In this document: positions 15,837 through 24,807 of the stretch, in pieces | Position numbering within the stretch: position 1 is the first letter of the stretch | Layout of the letters: each line of letters starts with the position of its first letter | Assembly (NCBI GenBank): GCA_028277105.1 | Contig: JANQHO010000008.1 | Coordinates: 1 to 64,000, forward strand | Length of the DNA: 64,000 nt | Direction of reading: 5' to 3' | Origin: Owenweeksia sp. | GTDB taxonomy: Bacteria > Bacteroidota > Bacteroidia > Flavobacteriales > Schleiferiaceae | Position numbers and translations under genes: made by a program | Notes under the pieces: generated by a model | The model's database searches: none | What the model was told of the DNA's origin: nothing | The model's input: only the letters and a program-made list of their open reading frames with translations

Positions 15837-18800
15837 CTACTGCCCTAAATTTAACCTGACACTTATACCGAATTGATGAGTGGTGAGTGGAAAGGCATTG
15901 GTGGTTTTAAAACGCGAAAGGTTGAGATCGTAAAACAATTGCGCATTAACCCTGGTATTAATTTGATAGTCACCTGATAATTTGACATTTACAATTCTCT
16001 GCCCGGCTGTAACATTATCAATTCCCTCTACTATTCTCCTTATTACGGTTATATTATCCCTTATGGCGAGGTCTGCTCTTATTTCCAGGTTGGATACAGG
16101 ATTGGTTCTGCGCGGTCCCAAGCGGACAAATTTCAATTTCAGATCTTTTATGATATAACCTGTTCCAACAACCCATTCTGTTCCTTTGGTTTCAGTAACC
16201 TGAGCATTGGTAAGTCCAAGCGTAACATTGCGATCTTTTTTGTATTCCACCCTAATGGTCATATTATTCTTTAACTTCATGTTTATTCCCAGTAAAGGAG
16301 CAAACTGCTCGCTGAGGGTAACGTTGGTTATCTGGAATTCGGGCAGCAGATCGCCATTGTTATTGAGCCCTACAGTATCCTGCCCGGCAAAATCCTGTTG
16401 AAATTGCTGATATAACAGGTTAGTAGACATATTGCCTACAGAGTAGGTTGACCGGTAAGAGTGATTGATAGTTATATTGTTAAGATATTCTTTAACCCAT
16501 TTTATCTTGCTCAGGCCATCGTAGGTCAATTGCCAGTTGGGAATGGGTATATCGCGGGTAACACTGGTAGTATAACCTTCAATATCCCTTCCCGAATAAG
16601 CCGCCAAAAAGGCGGGTATCAGAACGTCCTGTGAGGTATAACTGAAATAGCGGTAGCCGTAGTCGGAACTATCCGGGTTGCCTATAGGGCCCTCCAAGAC
16701 GTAATTGGGGTTTTCAAGGGCATACTGCTCTGCCAGGGTACGGGAAACAACTTCCCTGTTTTTAAGGAATTGTTCATAGGTAGCCGATGAATATTCCGGC
16801 CCTTCCAGGCTCTCAAAAGCCGTAGGCAGGGTATACCAGCTGATATTGAAAGTCCTGGTTTCAAAAGTATTCTGACTTTCGTAAACCGGGGGCTGGGTTT
16901 GATCTTCATTGATATTCCTGTAAAATTCCGTAAGGTTTTCATTGTAGGTACGATTGGCTGTCAGAATGATCCTCAGGTCATCAATGGGCTCAATGGTAGT
17001 TGTGGCGTTGATAGTGTTGCTAAAAGTTTTGGTATACTGCTGGTTCTGCAGATTAGTGGTTACCAACCAGTTATTTTCCCTGGCCAGATCTCTTATATCA
17101 GCCTGACTACCAACGGTAAACCAAAAACCGGGAGCATAGCTATTGCCCGCTGAACTCATCCCCATTAATTCCGGCACCGGCCTGAAGCCGGGCAGTAAGG
17201 TTCCTTCGCTTTCAGAAATAGTGAGCGAGGCATTTTTAACCATCATCAGAGTACGCGCGGTGGCTGCAAGTAACTTGTCAAAAAAGCTTTCTTCCTCCTC
17301 CTCCTCTTCCTTTTCATCTTCTCCTTCTTTCCTGGACTGACCGGGTCTTCTGAGTGATCTTTCCCTTCTTCTGCCTCTTTGATTCTGCCCTCCTGAATTT
17401 ACCTTTTTGAGATAGGGTACCTTATTGTAAAGCGCTACAAGGTTAAAGTTGTTATTGAGCTGAAGGTTTCGATTGTTTTGAATAGTATTACCAAAATTAA
17501 GGCTATCAGGTCCCTCCAAAACTTGCAGGGAGTTAGACGACCAATCGTAATCGCCTGTATAACGGGCAGAAACATTGGCAAAATCAAGATAAGGAAGTTT
17601 ATTTACCGGTACCTGCCAGTTAATATTCACTGTTTGATGGTATTGGGTAGGCCGGCCAAAGTCTTCCAGATTATCCCTGATCTCCGCTACATTAGAGTCA
17701 GCTGAAGCCGGGCCGTCCAATTCGTCTATCCAGGTATTCATACGGGCATTATAGTCGAGCTTCAGCGACTTGGTAATATCGTATAGTAAACTATACTGCC
17801 GGTTGAAGGTAAAAGTCTTGTTATAAGTAGTGGGCAGTTCTATAGAAGGATCATCCGTATTACGCATCCGCATCTCGTTGTAGGAGCGGTTTATGGTTCC
17901 TATAACTGTGAAGTTTCTCGGGTAATAATAAAAGTTAAAATCCCTGATAAGGGCCAGATTCTTATTTCTGGTCCAACTGGCATTCTTAAAAGGTTCTACG
18001 GCCTTTGGCCTGGCCTGGTAAGAATAATTCAGGCTACCCATATGATCCACTCTTCGGTCGAAAACTGTGCTGATATTCCTCCTGAAGATCTCACTAAAGG
18101 AATAAGTTGCACTGAAGTTCTCAATGTCGTATACCTGGGGGGTTCTTCTATTGTTCTTCCCTTCTTTAGCCACCCGCTCCTTGCGTACATTGGTAAAATT
18201 TATGGAACGCCTGCGGGTATAATCCTGGGCTATCTCCCTGAGTTCCTGTTTTTCCTCGTCTGTTTCAAGGTTATTCAGGGCGTCCTGAAATTCAATATCA
18301 GGATCAAGGGGATTGAACTGAGGGTTACGCCATTCTTCACTGGTACCAAAAAACATAGGGATCCTCAAACCGTAATCTTTTGGGAAAAACTTACCTAATT
18401 CAAAGCTAGACTGTAAATCATAAGCATATATCTGTTCTTGTTGTCTCTCCGTTACACTCTGGTCGAGGCTTCCAAAGCCAACAGTGCTCATCCTACCGCT
18501 TACAGATACGTTGGCAAAATCGGCCAGTTTGGCCGCTACCCTGGCATTGGCAGCCCAACCTCCCCTTTGATCAAATTCGGTAAGACGCAGTTCATTGACC
18601 CAAACTTCAACACTTTTACTGAGACCATCATCACCCTGGTCACTAATCCTCCGTTTTTTAGGGTTGCGTACACCTATCATCACAGTACGCACATTACTGA
18701 GGTTTGGCGCACCAACTACGGTAATATTTGCCCTTCCTTTATTCACTGTATAAGGTTCGGTTATGCTATTGCCACCACCTCTGTAAACCCTGTCCCGTTC

Positions 18801-21800
18801 AAGCTTTACATCTTTTAATTCAGCCAGGGCAAAGTCCATTTCATTAGCGGAAGGCCAAATCAGGTTTGGTTCGTCAGTATTCCAAGGGGTCGCCTGAAGG
18901 GGGATCTCGTATTCGTAATAGTTTTGGTTATAATCACTTCCCATCCTTATGAAAAGATTTACATCTCCATTGTTAAGTACTGATGTCTCAAGAGCGGCCT
19001 CTGCATGCGCAAACATTCTGAGGCGCTTATACATCCGCATATCGAAGTTGATATTGCGAAATACCGCCCGGGCACTACCGTCCTGCAAGTCAATGATCCG
19101 CAAAGACAAAGCTTGCTCATTCTGTTGCTGGGCATTGGTACTGCCAAATAATATCTGGCGGTCAATCCCCGGGGGAAGTACATAGGGTATGGGAACCCGG
19201 TTTCCGTTCTGCTCAATATTTACAGCATTTACCTCAAAAATGGTTTGATCTTCATTATCACTGTCAAAATCGTCACGTGTTGCATCCAGGTTAAACTGGT
19301 ACCTTCTCCATTCCCCTCTTATTAGTTCTAAACGGGCAAAACGTACTACTACCGGCCTGGAAAATCCTTTTAAGAACATTCTGATGAAACGGATAGACCT
19401 GAAATCGGTGATTGGTCCTATGCGGCTGTCAGGAGTAAAAACGGGTATTTTAAATTGTATCCAGCGGGCGGACGGGCGGGTGTTATTGGGCAAGGGCTCA
19501 GGAAGTTCATCAATATTATAGATATCGGTAATATAATTCTGACCCACTTCCCCCAGGTCTCTTTGCCTTAGACTTATGCGATATTGGTAATAAGCTTCTG
19601 TTTTACTGAGGGTCTGATCCTGGTTAATGTCTTCTATATCGGGAAGGTTGGTGGCAAAAGCAGAAACCCCATCAATTTGTTCAGGGTTACTGTTATTCTC
19701 GGGGTTGTTAAAGTCTTTGTAACGTTGGAGTATGTCTGCATTAGCCTGATCCAGGGAATTTCCGCGGTAATATTGAAAGTTATCAGAACTGGGATCACTA
19801 TTGGCAGCCTGATAAGCTCCCGAAGCCGTACCGAACTGCCCCTCTATTCTTTCCAGATAAGACTGACCCGAGGGATCCTCCTTCCAGTTTCTCTCTTCAC
19901 TATCGTTTAACAGATCGTAACCTACATCCTGCCTGGCCCGCGCTGCTGCATCATTATCGAAGGCTATAACTGGAGGCCTTACCTTGGGCACATAGCCCCA
20001 AAAAGTAGTGTCGAGTTCCGTCAGGTCCCCGTCAACCGGAAAACCATTTTCTATGGCCTGTTTACCATCTTTGAGAATATCTTCGGATATGCTACCCAGG
20101 TTAAAATAGAGGTCCCCGCCCTCGTGACCCTCCTCTTCATGGTAAGGAAACAAAATCCAAAACTGGATAAATTCGATGTTCTGCTCTTCAAAATTGGTAG
20201 TGGTTAAGTTACGCATGACCCCACCCCAGCGAGACTCGGGCTGAAGGAGCTCCCCTTCTTCATTTATACCGGCAGAAACTCCGGGTATTCCCTCTACATC
20301 ATAATTATAGGGGCCTCTTTCATCGGGGTAAAAGGCAAGGTCTAACGTAGGTATGTTCTGGACGCTGGCATTGTCTAAACTGAGATTGGGAAAGACTTCT
20401 CTTACCAGTACCTGTCGCACATATTGCCCTGACTGTAAATCATTATTTTCCCTGATATTGTCAGGGGTATTGGAACCGCTCTGGTGAAACAGGGGGTCAA
20501 TACTATACCAGGCCAGTTTTGCCCGGTTAAAACCCGATTCTATTCCATTTATTGAGGCTTCCGGAAATTCATCGGGTTGTTTTTCAGGAGTACTGGCCAA
20601 GCGCCAGGCGTTGGGATTTCTTATGTCAATGCTGGTTTGACTGCTTTCAAAATCGTCTAGATAGGTAGTTTCATCTCCTCCTATTTTTATTCCCCGGGGT
20701 GAGCCGGGAATTAACTGGGCAAACTCTCCCTGTACTGTTAAATTGGATTTCTCTTTGGTTTCAATCAAGGGAATGGCATCTACCATCCGGGTCAGGTAAG
20801 GTGCCTCTTTGGTGTATGTTCCATTTAGCCCCAGTATCATATTGGAAATAGGCTCATCTCCTATGTTAACCTTTTGGGTTAAAGGCCTTTCCGATAAGTG
20901 TAACATGGTAGCACCAATATTTAAGTGCTCATTGAAAGTGTATTCAGCATTTAAACCGGTAAAGGTTTTGGTTTGCACACTGAAAAGAGCATTATTCTCA
21001 AAATCTACCCGGATAGGGGTACCGGAATTGAGGATGCCCTCATCAATAATTTTTACCCTTCCCAAATTGTAGTCCACTGTATACTGAACATTTTCCTGTA
21101 GTTGTACACCTCCTGCAGTTACCGTAACAGAACCTTCAGGAATATTAAAGGCATTCAATTGTATTTCGCTGCTGGATGATGACTTAAACTGCCCCCTTAA
21201 AAGAAATTTGTTGAGCTGCGTTTCATTTTGGGCAACAAAGCGGGTTGAGTCATAGAGCTCCTGAAAAACATATTTTTCCCTGGAGGTTTCATCGTTGAGT
21301 TTATCCCGCAGATTCTCACCAAAAGGTTCGAGTACCGGAAAAATAATACGCCCATTCTGCGAATTAATGGTTATACCGGGAATAAAATCAAAAAAGCCAT
21401 CGGGTTGAGGGTCGTTATTATTATTAAGGCGATCGAGATCCATCACCCTGAGTAAAAGTTCATCTTTGAGGTTACCGTCCGGTAAGAAGGGAATAGGTGT
21501 ACCGGTTTCATCGTTCTGGTAAAGTATCTGCAATCTGAAGTCTTCACTGTTTACCTGAAAGGCGTTAAGAGAATAAACGTTTTTCATCATCAGGTCCCAC
21601 ATAGGAGCTTTTACATTCAGAATAGTGCTCTTCAGCATTTTCACAATAAGTGTTTTAGGGGGGGCTACACCGTCTGTAGAAAATTCACCTACCTGAAAAG
21701 TTCTTCCACCTGCTGTAAACTGGAAAGCAACTGCCAAAACCTCATCCTGATTTAAAGCAGTGCTAAGTGAAATATATCCCAATTGTGGATGAAAGGTAAA

Positions 21801-23156
21801 TTCTGATGGTCTTAGTTTACGGGCATTAGCCAGTTCTGTATATTCTATGGCTTCTTCAAAGCCTGCATTATTAAGTTCAGAATTCACCAATGATATATCC
21901 CTAGCTCCGGGGTATGTCCCTTCTAAATCATTGGGGTTCAATTCATTATTCCTATTGTCGGGAAAACGCTGTGGAGTGGCATTGTCGTAAATATTAGGTC
22001 CAGGTAAACCAGCTGAATTATTGCGGTAAGCATTGTTTTCCCTTTCTCCAAGATCCATAAACGCAACAATATTTCTAATGTCCTCTGTTATCTGGCGGGT
22101 GTTGGTTACCCACACTTCCACTTTCGTGATCTGTACCGGGGAAATGATATTGGGAGGGGTCGAAAGGTATTGCTCATAATTATCGCGAAAGAACTGGGAA
22201 AGAAAAAAGTGGCGGTTAGCTTCATACTGATCGCCCCAAATAGTAAAATCGGTGGTGGTGGCTCCCCCTTGGATATTGATAGAAGATGACTGGCTTCGCT
22301 GTTCTGAAAAAACTCCGGTCAACATAAGCTTACCAAACTGAAACTGCCCCTTTACCCCGAAAAGGCTTTGTGCCCCACTAATTAAACTTGAATTGAGGGG
22401 AAGGCTTACATTACCTAGTTCTATCTTTTTAACAATGTCATCCTCATCACCGGTATATTCTGTTTTCATTTGATTCTCAAAGCTGAAAGTAGCTTCAGTA
22501 TCATAATTGGTAGATAGCTCCAGCTTCTCTCCTATTTTTCCGGTCACATTCATTTGAATACGCTGGTCGAAATCAAAAGTGAAGGTACTCCGGTTGCGCT
22601 CTGGAATGGCAGGATTATCTATTCTTTGCAGCCTGCCTCCAAAACGCAATTCTGCGTAGCCCTGTGGCCGTATATCAATGGTATTACTACCGAATATACG
22701 GCTGAACAATTCGCTGTTTACCTGTATCTGGGGAATGAGGGAACTATTGGGATCTCTACCTTCAGCCTCAGCCACTTCATCACTTTGTGTTTTATTACTC
22801 CAGTAATCCTGTATTTGCTTACGGGCAACATAATCTTCGTATTCATTAGGTTCCATAAACATAGGCGGGCCGTAAACCAGCCCTCCTACTTTTTTAGTAA
22901 CTATATATTGACCTGTTTCAGGATCGTATTCTACCTCTTCAGTATAGTTTGACGGATTATCTAAATACAACCCTCCTGATTCATCATCAAAAGGATAAGG
23001 AAGTGTATCTTTATCGGAGGTGTCTGCAGGAGCTGAAAAAATATCATCAGTATCTGAAAAACTATAATATTTCTTTCCTGAAAAAGCTGAGAGCGTAAAT
23101 ATCAACAAGCCCAGCATTATTACAGCTAATATCCTTTTTTCACTTCTTAACATCAC
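15837..23156 (-). CDS. sprA: T9SS outer membrane translocon protein SprA (Sov)
   Basis: At 2439 residues this is the normal size for SprA, the very large barrel that forms the protein-conducting channel of the type IX secretion system. It starts with a signal peptide (about 1-29), followed by the conserved GGLVYGPPMFMEPNEYEDY segment (about 91-109) and the RPQGYAELRFGG region, and ends in the barrel strand FGISVRLNLGQ. SprA exports proteins carrying C-terminal sorting domains, several of which are encoded in this window, and gliding adhesins where present. A highly charged segment (about 1925-1955, Arg-rich then a run of Glu) interrupts the barrel part. The ATG overlaps the ruvA stop by 4 bp. 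Confidence 0.96.
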   Translation of the reverse strand: MMLRSEKRILAVIMLGLLIFTLSAFSGKKYYSFSDTDDIFSAPADTSDKDTLPYPFDDESGGLYLDNPSNYTEEVEYDPETGQYIVTKKVGGLVYGPPMFMEPNEYEDYVARKQIQDYWSNKTQSDEVAEAEGRDPNSSLIPQIQVNSELFSRIFGSNTIDIRPQGYAELRFGGRLQRIDNPAIPERNRSTFTFDFDQRIQMNVTGKIGEKLELSTNYDTEATFSFENQMKTEYTGDEDDIVKKIELGNVSLPLNSSLISGAQSLFGVKGQFQFGKLMLTGVFSEQRSQSSSINIQGGATTTDFTIWGDQYEANRHFFLSQFFRDNYEQYLSTPPNIISPVQITKVEVWVTNTRQITEDIRNIVAFMDLGERENNAYRNNSAGLPGPNIYDNATPQRFPDNRNNELNPNDLEGTYPGARDISLVNSELNNAGFEEAIEYTELANARKLRPSEFTFHPQLGYISLSTALNQDEVLAVAFQFTAGGRTFQVGEFSTDGVAPPKTLIVKMLKSTILNVKAPMWDLMMKNVYSLNAFQVNSEDFRLQILYQNDETGTPIPFLPDGNLKDELLLRVMDLDRLNNNNDPQPDGFFDFIPGITINSQNGRIIFPVLEPFGENLRDKLNDETSREKYVFQELYDSTRFVAQNETQLNKFLLRGQFKSSSSSEIQLNAFNIPEGSVTVTAGGVQLQENVQYTVDYNLGRVKIIDEGILNSGTPIRVDFENNALFSVQTKTFTGLNAEYTFNEHLNIGATMLHLSERPLTQKVNIGDEPISNMILGLNGTYTKEAPYLTRMVDAIPLIETKEKSNLTVQGEFAQLIPGSPRGIKIGGDETTYLDDFESSQTSIDIRNPNAWRLASTPEKQPDEFPEASINGIESGFNRAKLAWYSIDPLFHQSGSNTPDNIRENNDLQSGQYVRQVLVREVFPNLSLDNASVQNIPTLDLAFYPDERGPYNYDVEGIPGVSAGINEEGELLQPESRWGGVMRNLTTTNFEEQNIEFIQFWILFPYHEEEGHEGGDLYFNLGSISEDILKDGKQAIENGFPVDGDLTELDTTFWGYVPKVRPPVIAFDNDAAARARQDVGYDLLNDSEERNWKEDPSGQSYLERIEGQFGTASGAYQAANSDPSSDNFQYYRGNSLDQANADILQRYKDFNNPENNSNPEQIDGVSAFATNLPDIEDINQDQTLSKTEAYYQYRISLRQRDLGEVGQNYITDIYNIDELPEPLPNNTRPSARWIQFKIPVFTPDSRIGPITDFRSIRFIRMFLKGFSRPVVVRFARLELIRGEWRRYQFNLDATRDDFDSDNEDQTIFEVNAVNIEQNGNRVPIPYVLPPGIDRQILFGSTNAQQQNEQALSLRIIDLQDGSARAVFRNINFDMRMYKRLRMFAHAEAALETSVLNNGDVNLFIRMGSDYNQNYYEYEIPLQATPWNTDEPNLIWPSANEMDFALAELKDVKLERDRVYRGGGNSITEPYTVNKGRANITVVGAPNLSNVRTVMIGVRNPKKRRISDQGDDGLSKSVEVWVNELRLTEFDQRGGWAANARVAAKLADFANVSVSGRMSTVGFGSLDQSVTERQQEQIYAYDLQSSFELGKFFPKDYGLRIPMFFGTSEEWRNPQFNPLDPDIEFQDALNNLETDEEKQELREIAQDYTRRRSINFTNVRKERVAKEGKNNRRTPQVYDIENFSATYSFSEIFRRNISTVFDRRVDHMGSLNYSYQARPKAVEPFKNASWTRNKNLALIRDFNFYYYPRNFTVIGTINRSYNEMRMRNTDDPSIELPTTYNKTFTFNRQYSLLYDITKSLKLDYNARMNTWIDELDGPASADSNVAEIRDNLEDFGRPTQYHQTVNINWQVPVNKLPYLDFANVSARYTGDYDWSSNSLQVLEGPDSLNFGNTIQNNRNLQLNNNFNLVALYNKVPYLKKVNSGGQNQRGRRRERSLRRPGQSRKEGEDEKEEEEEEESFFDKLLAATARTLMMVKNASLTISESEGTLLPGFRPVPELMGMSSAGNSYAPGFWFTVGSQADIRDLARENNWLVTTNLQNQQYTKTFSNTINATTTIEPIDDLRIILTANRTYNENLTEFYRNINEDQTQPPVYESQNTFETRTFNISWYTLPTAFESLEGPEYSSATYEQFLKNREVVSRTLAEQYALENPNYVLEGPIGNPDSSDYGYRYFSYTSQDVLIPAFLAAYSGRDIEGYTTSVTRDIPIPNWQLTYDGLSKIKWVKEYLNNITINHSYRSTYSVGNMSTNLLYQQFQQDFAGQDTVGLNNNGDLLPEFQITNVTLSEQFAPLLGINMKLKNNMTIRVEYKKDRNVTLGLTNAQVTETKGTEWVVGTGYIIKDLKLKFVRLGPRRTNPVSNLEIRADLAIRDNITVIRRIVEGIDNVTAGQRIVNVKLSGDYQINTRVNAQLFYDLNLSRFKTTNAFPLTTHQFGISVRLNLGQ

Positions 23157-23734
23157 AATCTTTTCAGAGTGCTCTTTATCAATTCTTCCAATGATATAGC
23201 AGGCTCTTCCTTAAGAATATTATTTAGTAACTTATTAGTCATTTTTGAAGAATATCCCAACACTTCAAGGGCAGTAGTGGCTTCGCTTACCAGTGATGAG
23301 CTGTTAGCGTTTATAATGCTGCCTGAGCCAGCCTTGATATCAATTTTATTCTTCAGGTCTACAATAATCCGTTCAGCAGTTTTAGCACCGATCCCTTTAA
23401 CAGATTTTAAAGTATCTACATCTTCAGCTTTTATACAGGCAGATACTTCTTCGGGGCTAAGGCTACTGAGAATTACCCTGGCTGTATTGGCTCCCACTCC
23501 GGATACTGATATCAAAAGACCAAACACTTCCCTTTCATTTTTGTCGTAAAAACCAAACAGTGTTTGTGAATCTTCTTTAAATATGGGATAGGTGAGTAAA
23601 CAAATATCATCTGCCCCTGTTATTTTGGAGTAGGTATTAAGGCTTATATGTACACTATACCCTATTCCGCCACAATCAATTACAGCATAGGTTGGGTTGA
23701 GTTCTGTTAGTTTGCCTCTAAGATGGTGAATCAT
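23153..23734 (-). CDS. ruvA: Holliday junction branch migration protein RuvA
   Basis: The 193-residue protein has the three RuvA parts: an N-terminal OB domain (MIHHLRGKLTELNPTYAVIDCGGIGYSVHIS), a pair of helix-hairpin-helix motifs (GVGANTARVILS and GIGAKTAERIIVDL, about 78-125) and a C-terminal RuvB-contacting domain (from about 145). It binds four-way junctions as a tetramer and guides the RuvB motor, encoded here at 32.0-33.0 kb rather than next to it. It overlaps sprA by 4 bp and is the first gene of that transcript. Confidence 0.96.
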   Translation of the reverse strand: MIHHLRGKLTELNPTYAVIDCGGIGYSVHISLNTYSKITGADDICLLTYPIFKEDSQTLFGFYDKNEREVFGLLISVSGVGANTARVILSSLSPEEVSACIKAEDVDTLKSVKGIGAKTAERIIVDLKNKIDIKAGSGSIINANSSSLVSEATTALEVLGYSSKMTNKLLNNILKEEPAISLEELIKSTLKRL

Positions 23735-23823
23735 AGGCGCAGCTTGGTTTTTAAGCTTATATAGTTAGCAGGTCAGCTTAAAGAACGCCAAAAATAGAAA
23801 TTTCATATATGGTAGAAATAAAA

Positions 23824-23850
23824 AAAGCCGTGTTATTAGAACACGGCTTT
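23824..23850 (-). terminator. terminator after the 239-residue T9SS protein
   Basis: AAAGCCGTGTT (23824-23834) pairs perfectly with AACACGGCTTT (23840-23850) around a 5-base loop. On the minus strand the stem runs into a T-rich tail. It is 24 bp beyond the stop at 23874. Confidence 0.9.
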
Positions 23851-23873
23851 GTATTTGTAATAGGTTGAATTAT

Positions 23874-24593
23874 TTAACGGACTACCAGCTTTTTGGTCTC
23901 GATAGTTTTACCGTCTTCCTTAAGCTCATAGAAGTATACCCCAGGAACTAATGAAGACATATCAATCCGGTACTCTTTAAAATCATTGGAGAGTTGTTTA
24001 TTAACCACTGTTTTACCTACGATGTTTTTAATGGAAAAAGAGCGGTTTTTAGCATTTCCTTCATACTCTACGGTAAGCCAGTCATCAACAGGATTGGGGT
24101 AAACTGAAACAATACTGTTTTTTTTAGCCTCGCCTATACTGAAGTTTGGAGTAACGGAATAAGTAATTGTATATGTAATGCTATCGTTAGGATCGTTGGC
24201 ATCAAAAAAGACATATGTTATAGGCCCGGATAAAGCATTACCATCTCCGTCAGGATAAACGTGACCGCTAAAGCCGCTGTATATCTCGCCTGCTTTAATC
24301 ATTATTTTAGATGGTGATACCGAAACCACAGGATCAAAACAGATATCCCAGCAGATAGCATTGCTGTCTGTTAGGGCATTGTAATTTGCGTCTATCCTTT
24401 TAACCCTGTATTCTTTATCAGTAGAACCTACATTCATTACCTCAACGTATCCCGGTATATCAGTAGAGGTATAAGCATTACCGTAAACAATAGAATCACC
24501 ACTGACAATTGCCAATGATTGAGCTACAATAGCTAAAGGAGCTCCTAATATAATAGTTAGTAAACCTATTCTCATAACAAATCTTTTCATCAA
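23874..24593 (-). CDS. T9SS type A sorting domain-containing protein, unknown cargo
   Basis: The 239-residue protein has a signal peptide ending near AIVAQS (residue 26), a middle domain (about 27-150) with one beta-sandwich-like stretch and two cysteines (CWDICFDPVV, about 77-86), and a T9SS type A sorting domain (about 165-239, VYPNPVDDWLTVEY to KKLVVR). I do not recognise the middle domain. It is probably secreted through SprA. A perfect -7 box (24598-24605) lies so close to the ATG at 24593 that the mRNA would be almost leaderless; a start at Met7 (24575) gives a cleaner signal peptide and is a real alternative. Confidence 0.82.
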   Translation of the reverse strand: MMKRFVMRIGLLTIILGAPLAIVAQSLAIVSGDSIVYGNAYTSTDIPGYVEVMNVGSTDKEYRVKRIDANYNALTDSNAICWDICFDPVVSVSPSKIMIKAGEIYSGFSGHVYPDGDGNALSGPITYVFFDANDPNDSITYTITYSVTPNFSIGEAKKNSIVSVYPNPVDDWLTVEYEGNAKNRSFSIKNIVGKTVVNKQLSNDFKEYRIDMSSLVPGVYFYELKEDGKTIETKKLVVR

Positions 24594-24597
24594 TTAA

Positions 24598-24605
24598 CAA
24601 AGTTA
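24598..24605 (-). promoter_or_regulatory. -7 element of the 239-residue T9SS gene
   Basis: The minus strand reads TAACTTTG, an exact TAnnTTTG. Predicted initiation falls near 24592, at the annotated ATG, which argues for a leaderless mRNA or for the start at 24575. Confidence 0.4.
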
Positions 24606-24731
24606 ATAAAATGTATCACAGCTTATGAGTCGTTCTGAAAATAATTTTCTATTCAGGTTTTTCTTGGCCCTATTACCCGCTATATCAATTCTTTGATTCT
24701 ACTGAACAGCCCCCCTTATCTTTTGCAAAAA

Positions 24732-24763
24732 AAAGAAGGTATTCCGTGTGGAATACCTTCTTT
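24732..24763 (-). terminator. terminator after the Omp28/T9SS protein
   Basis: AAAGAAGGTATTCC (24732-24745) pairs perfectly with GGAATACCTTCTTT (24750-24763) around GTGT. On the minus strand a run of T residues extends the stem. It lies 45 bp past the stop at 24808. Confidence 0.9.
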
Positions 24764-24807
24764 AGCGATAGTAATGTTTAAACTATCTTAACGATAGCAG
24801 TAAGGTT

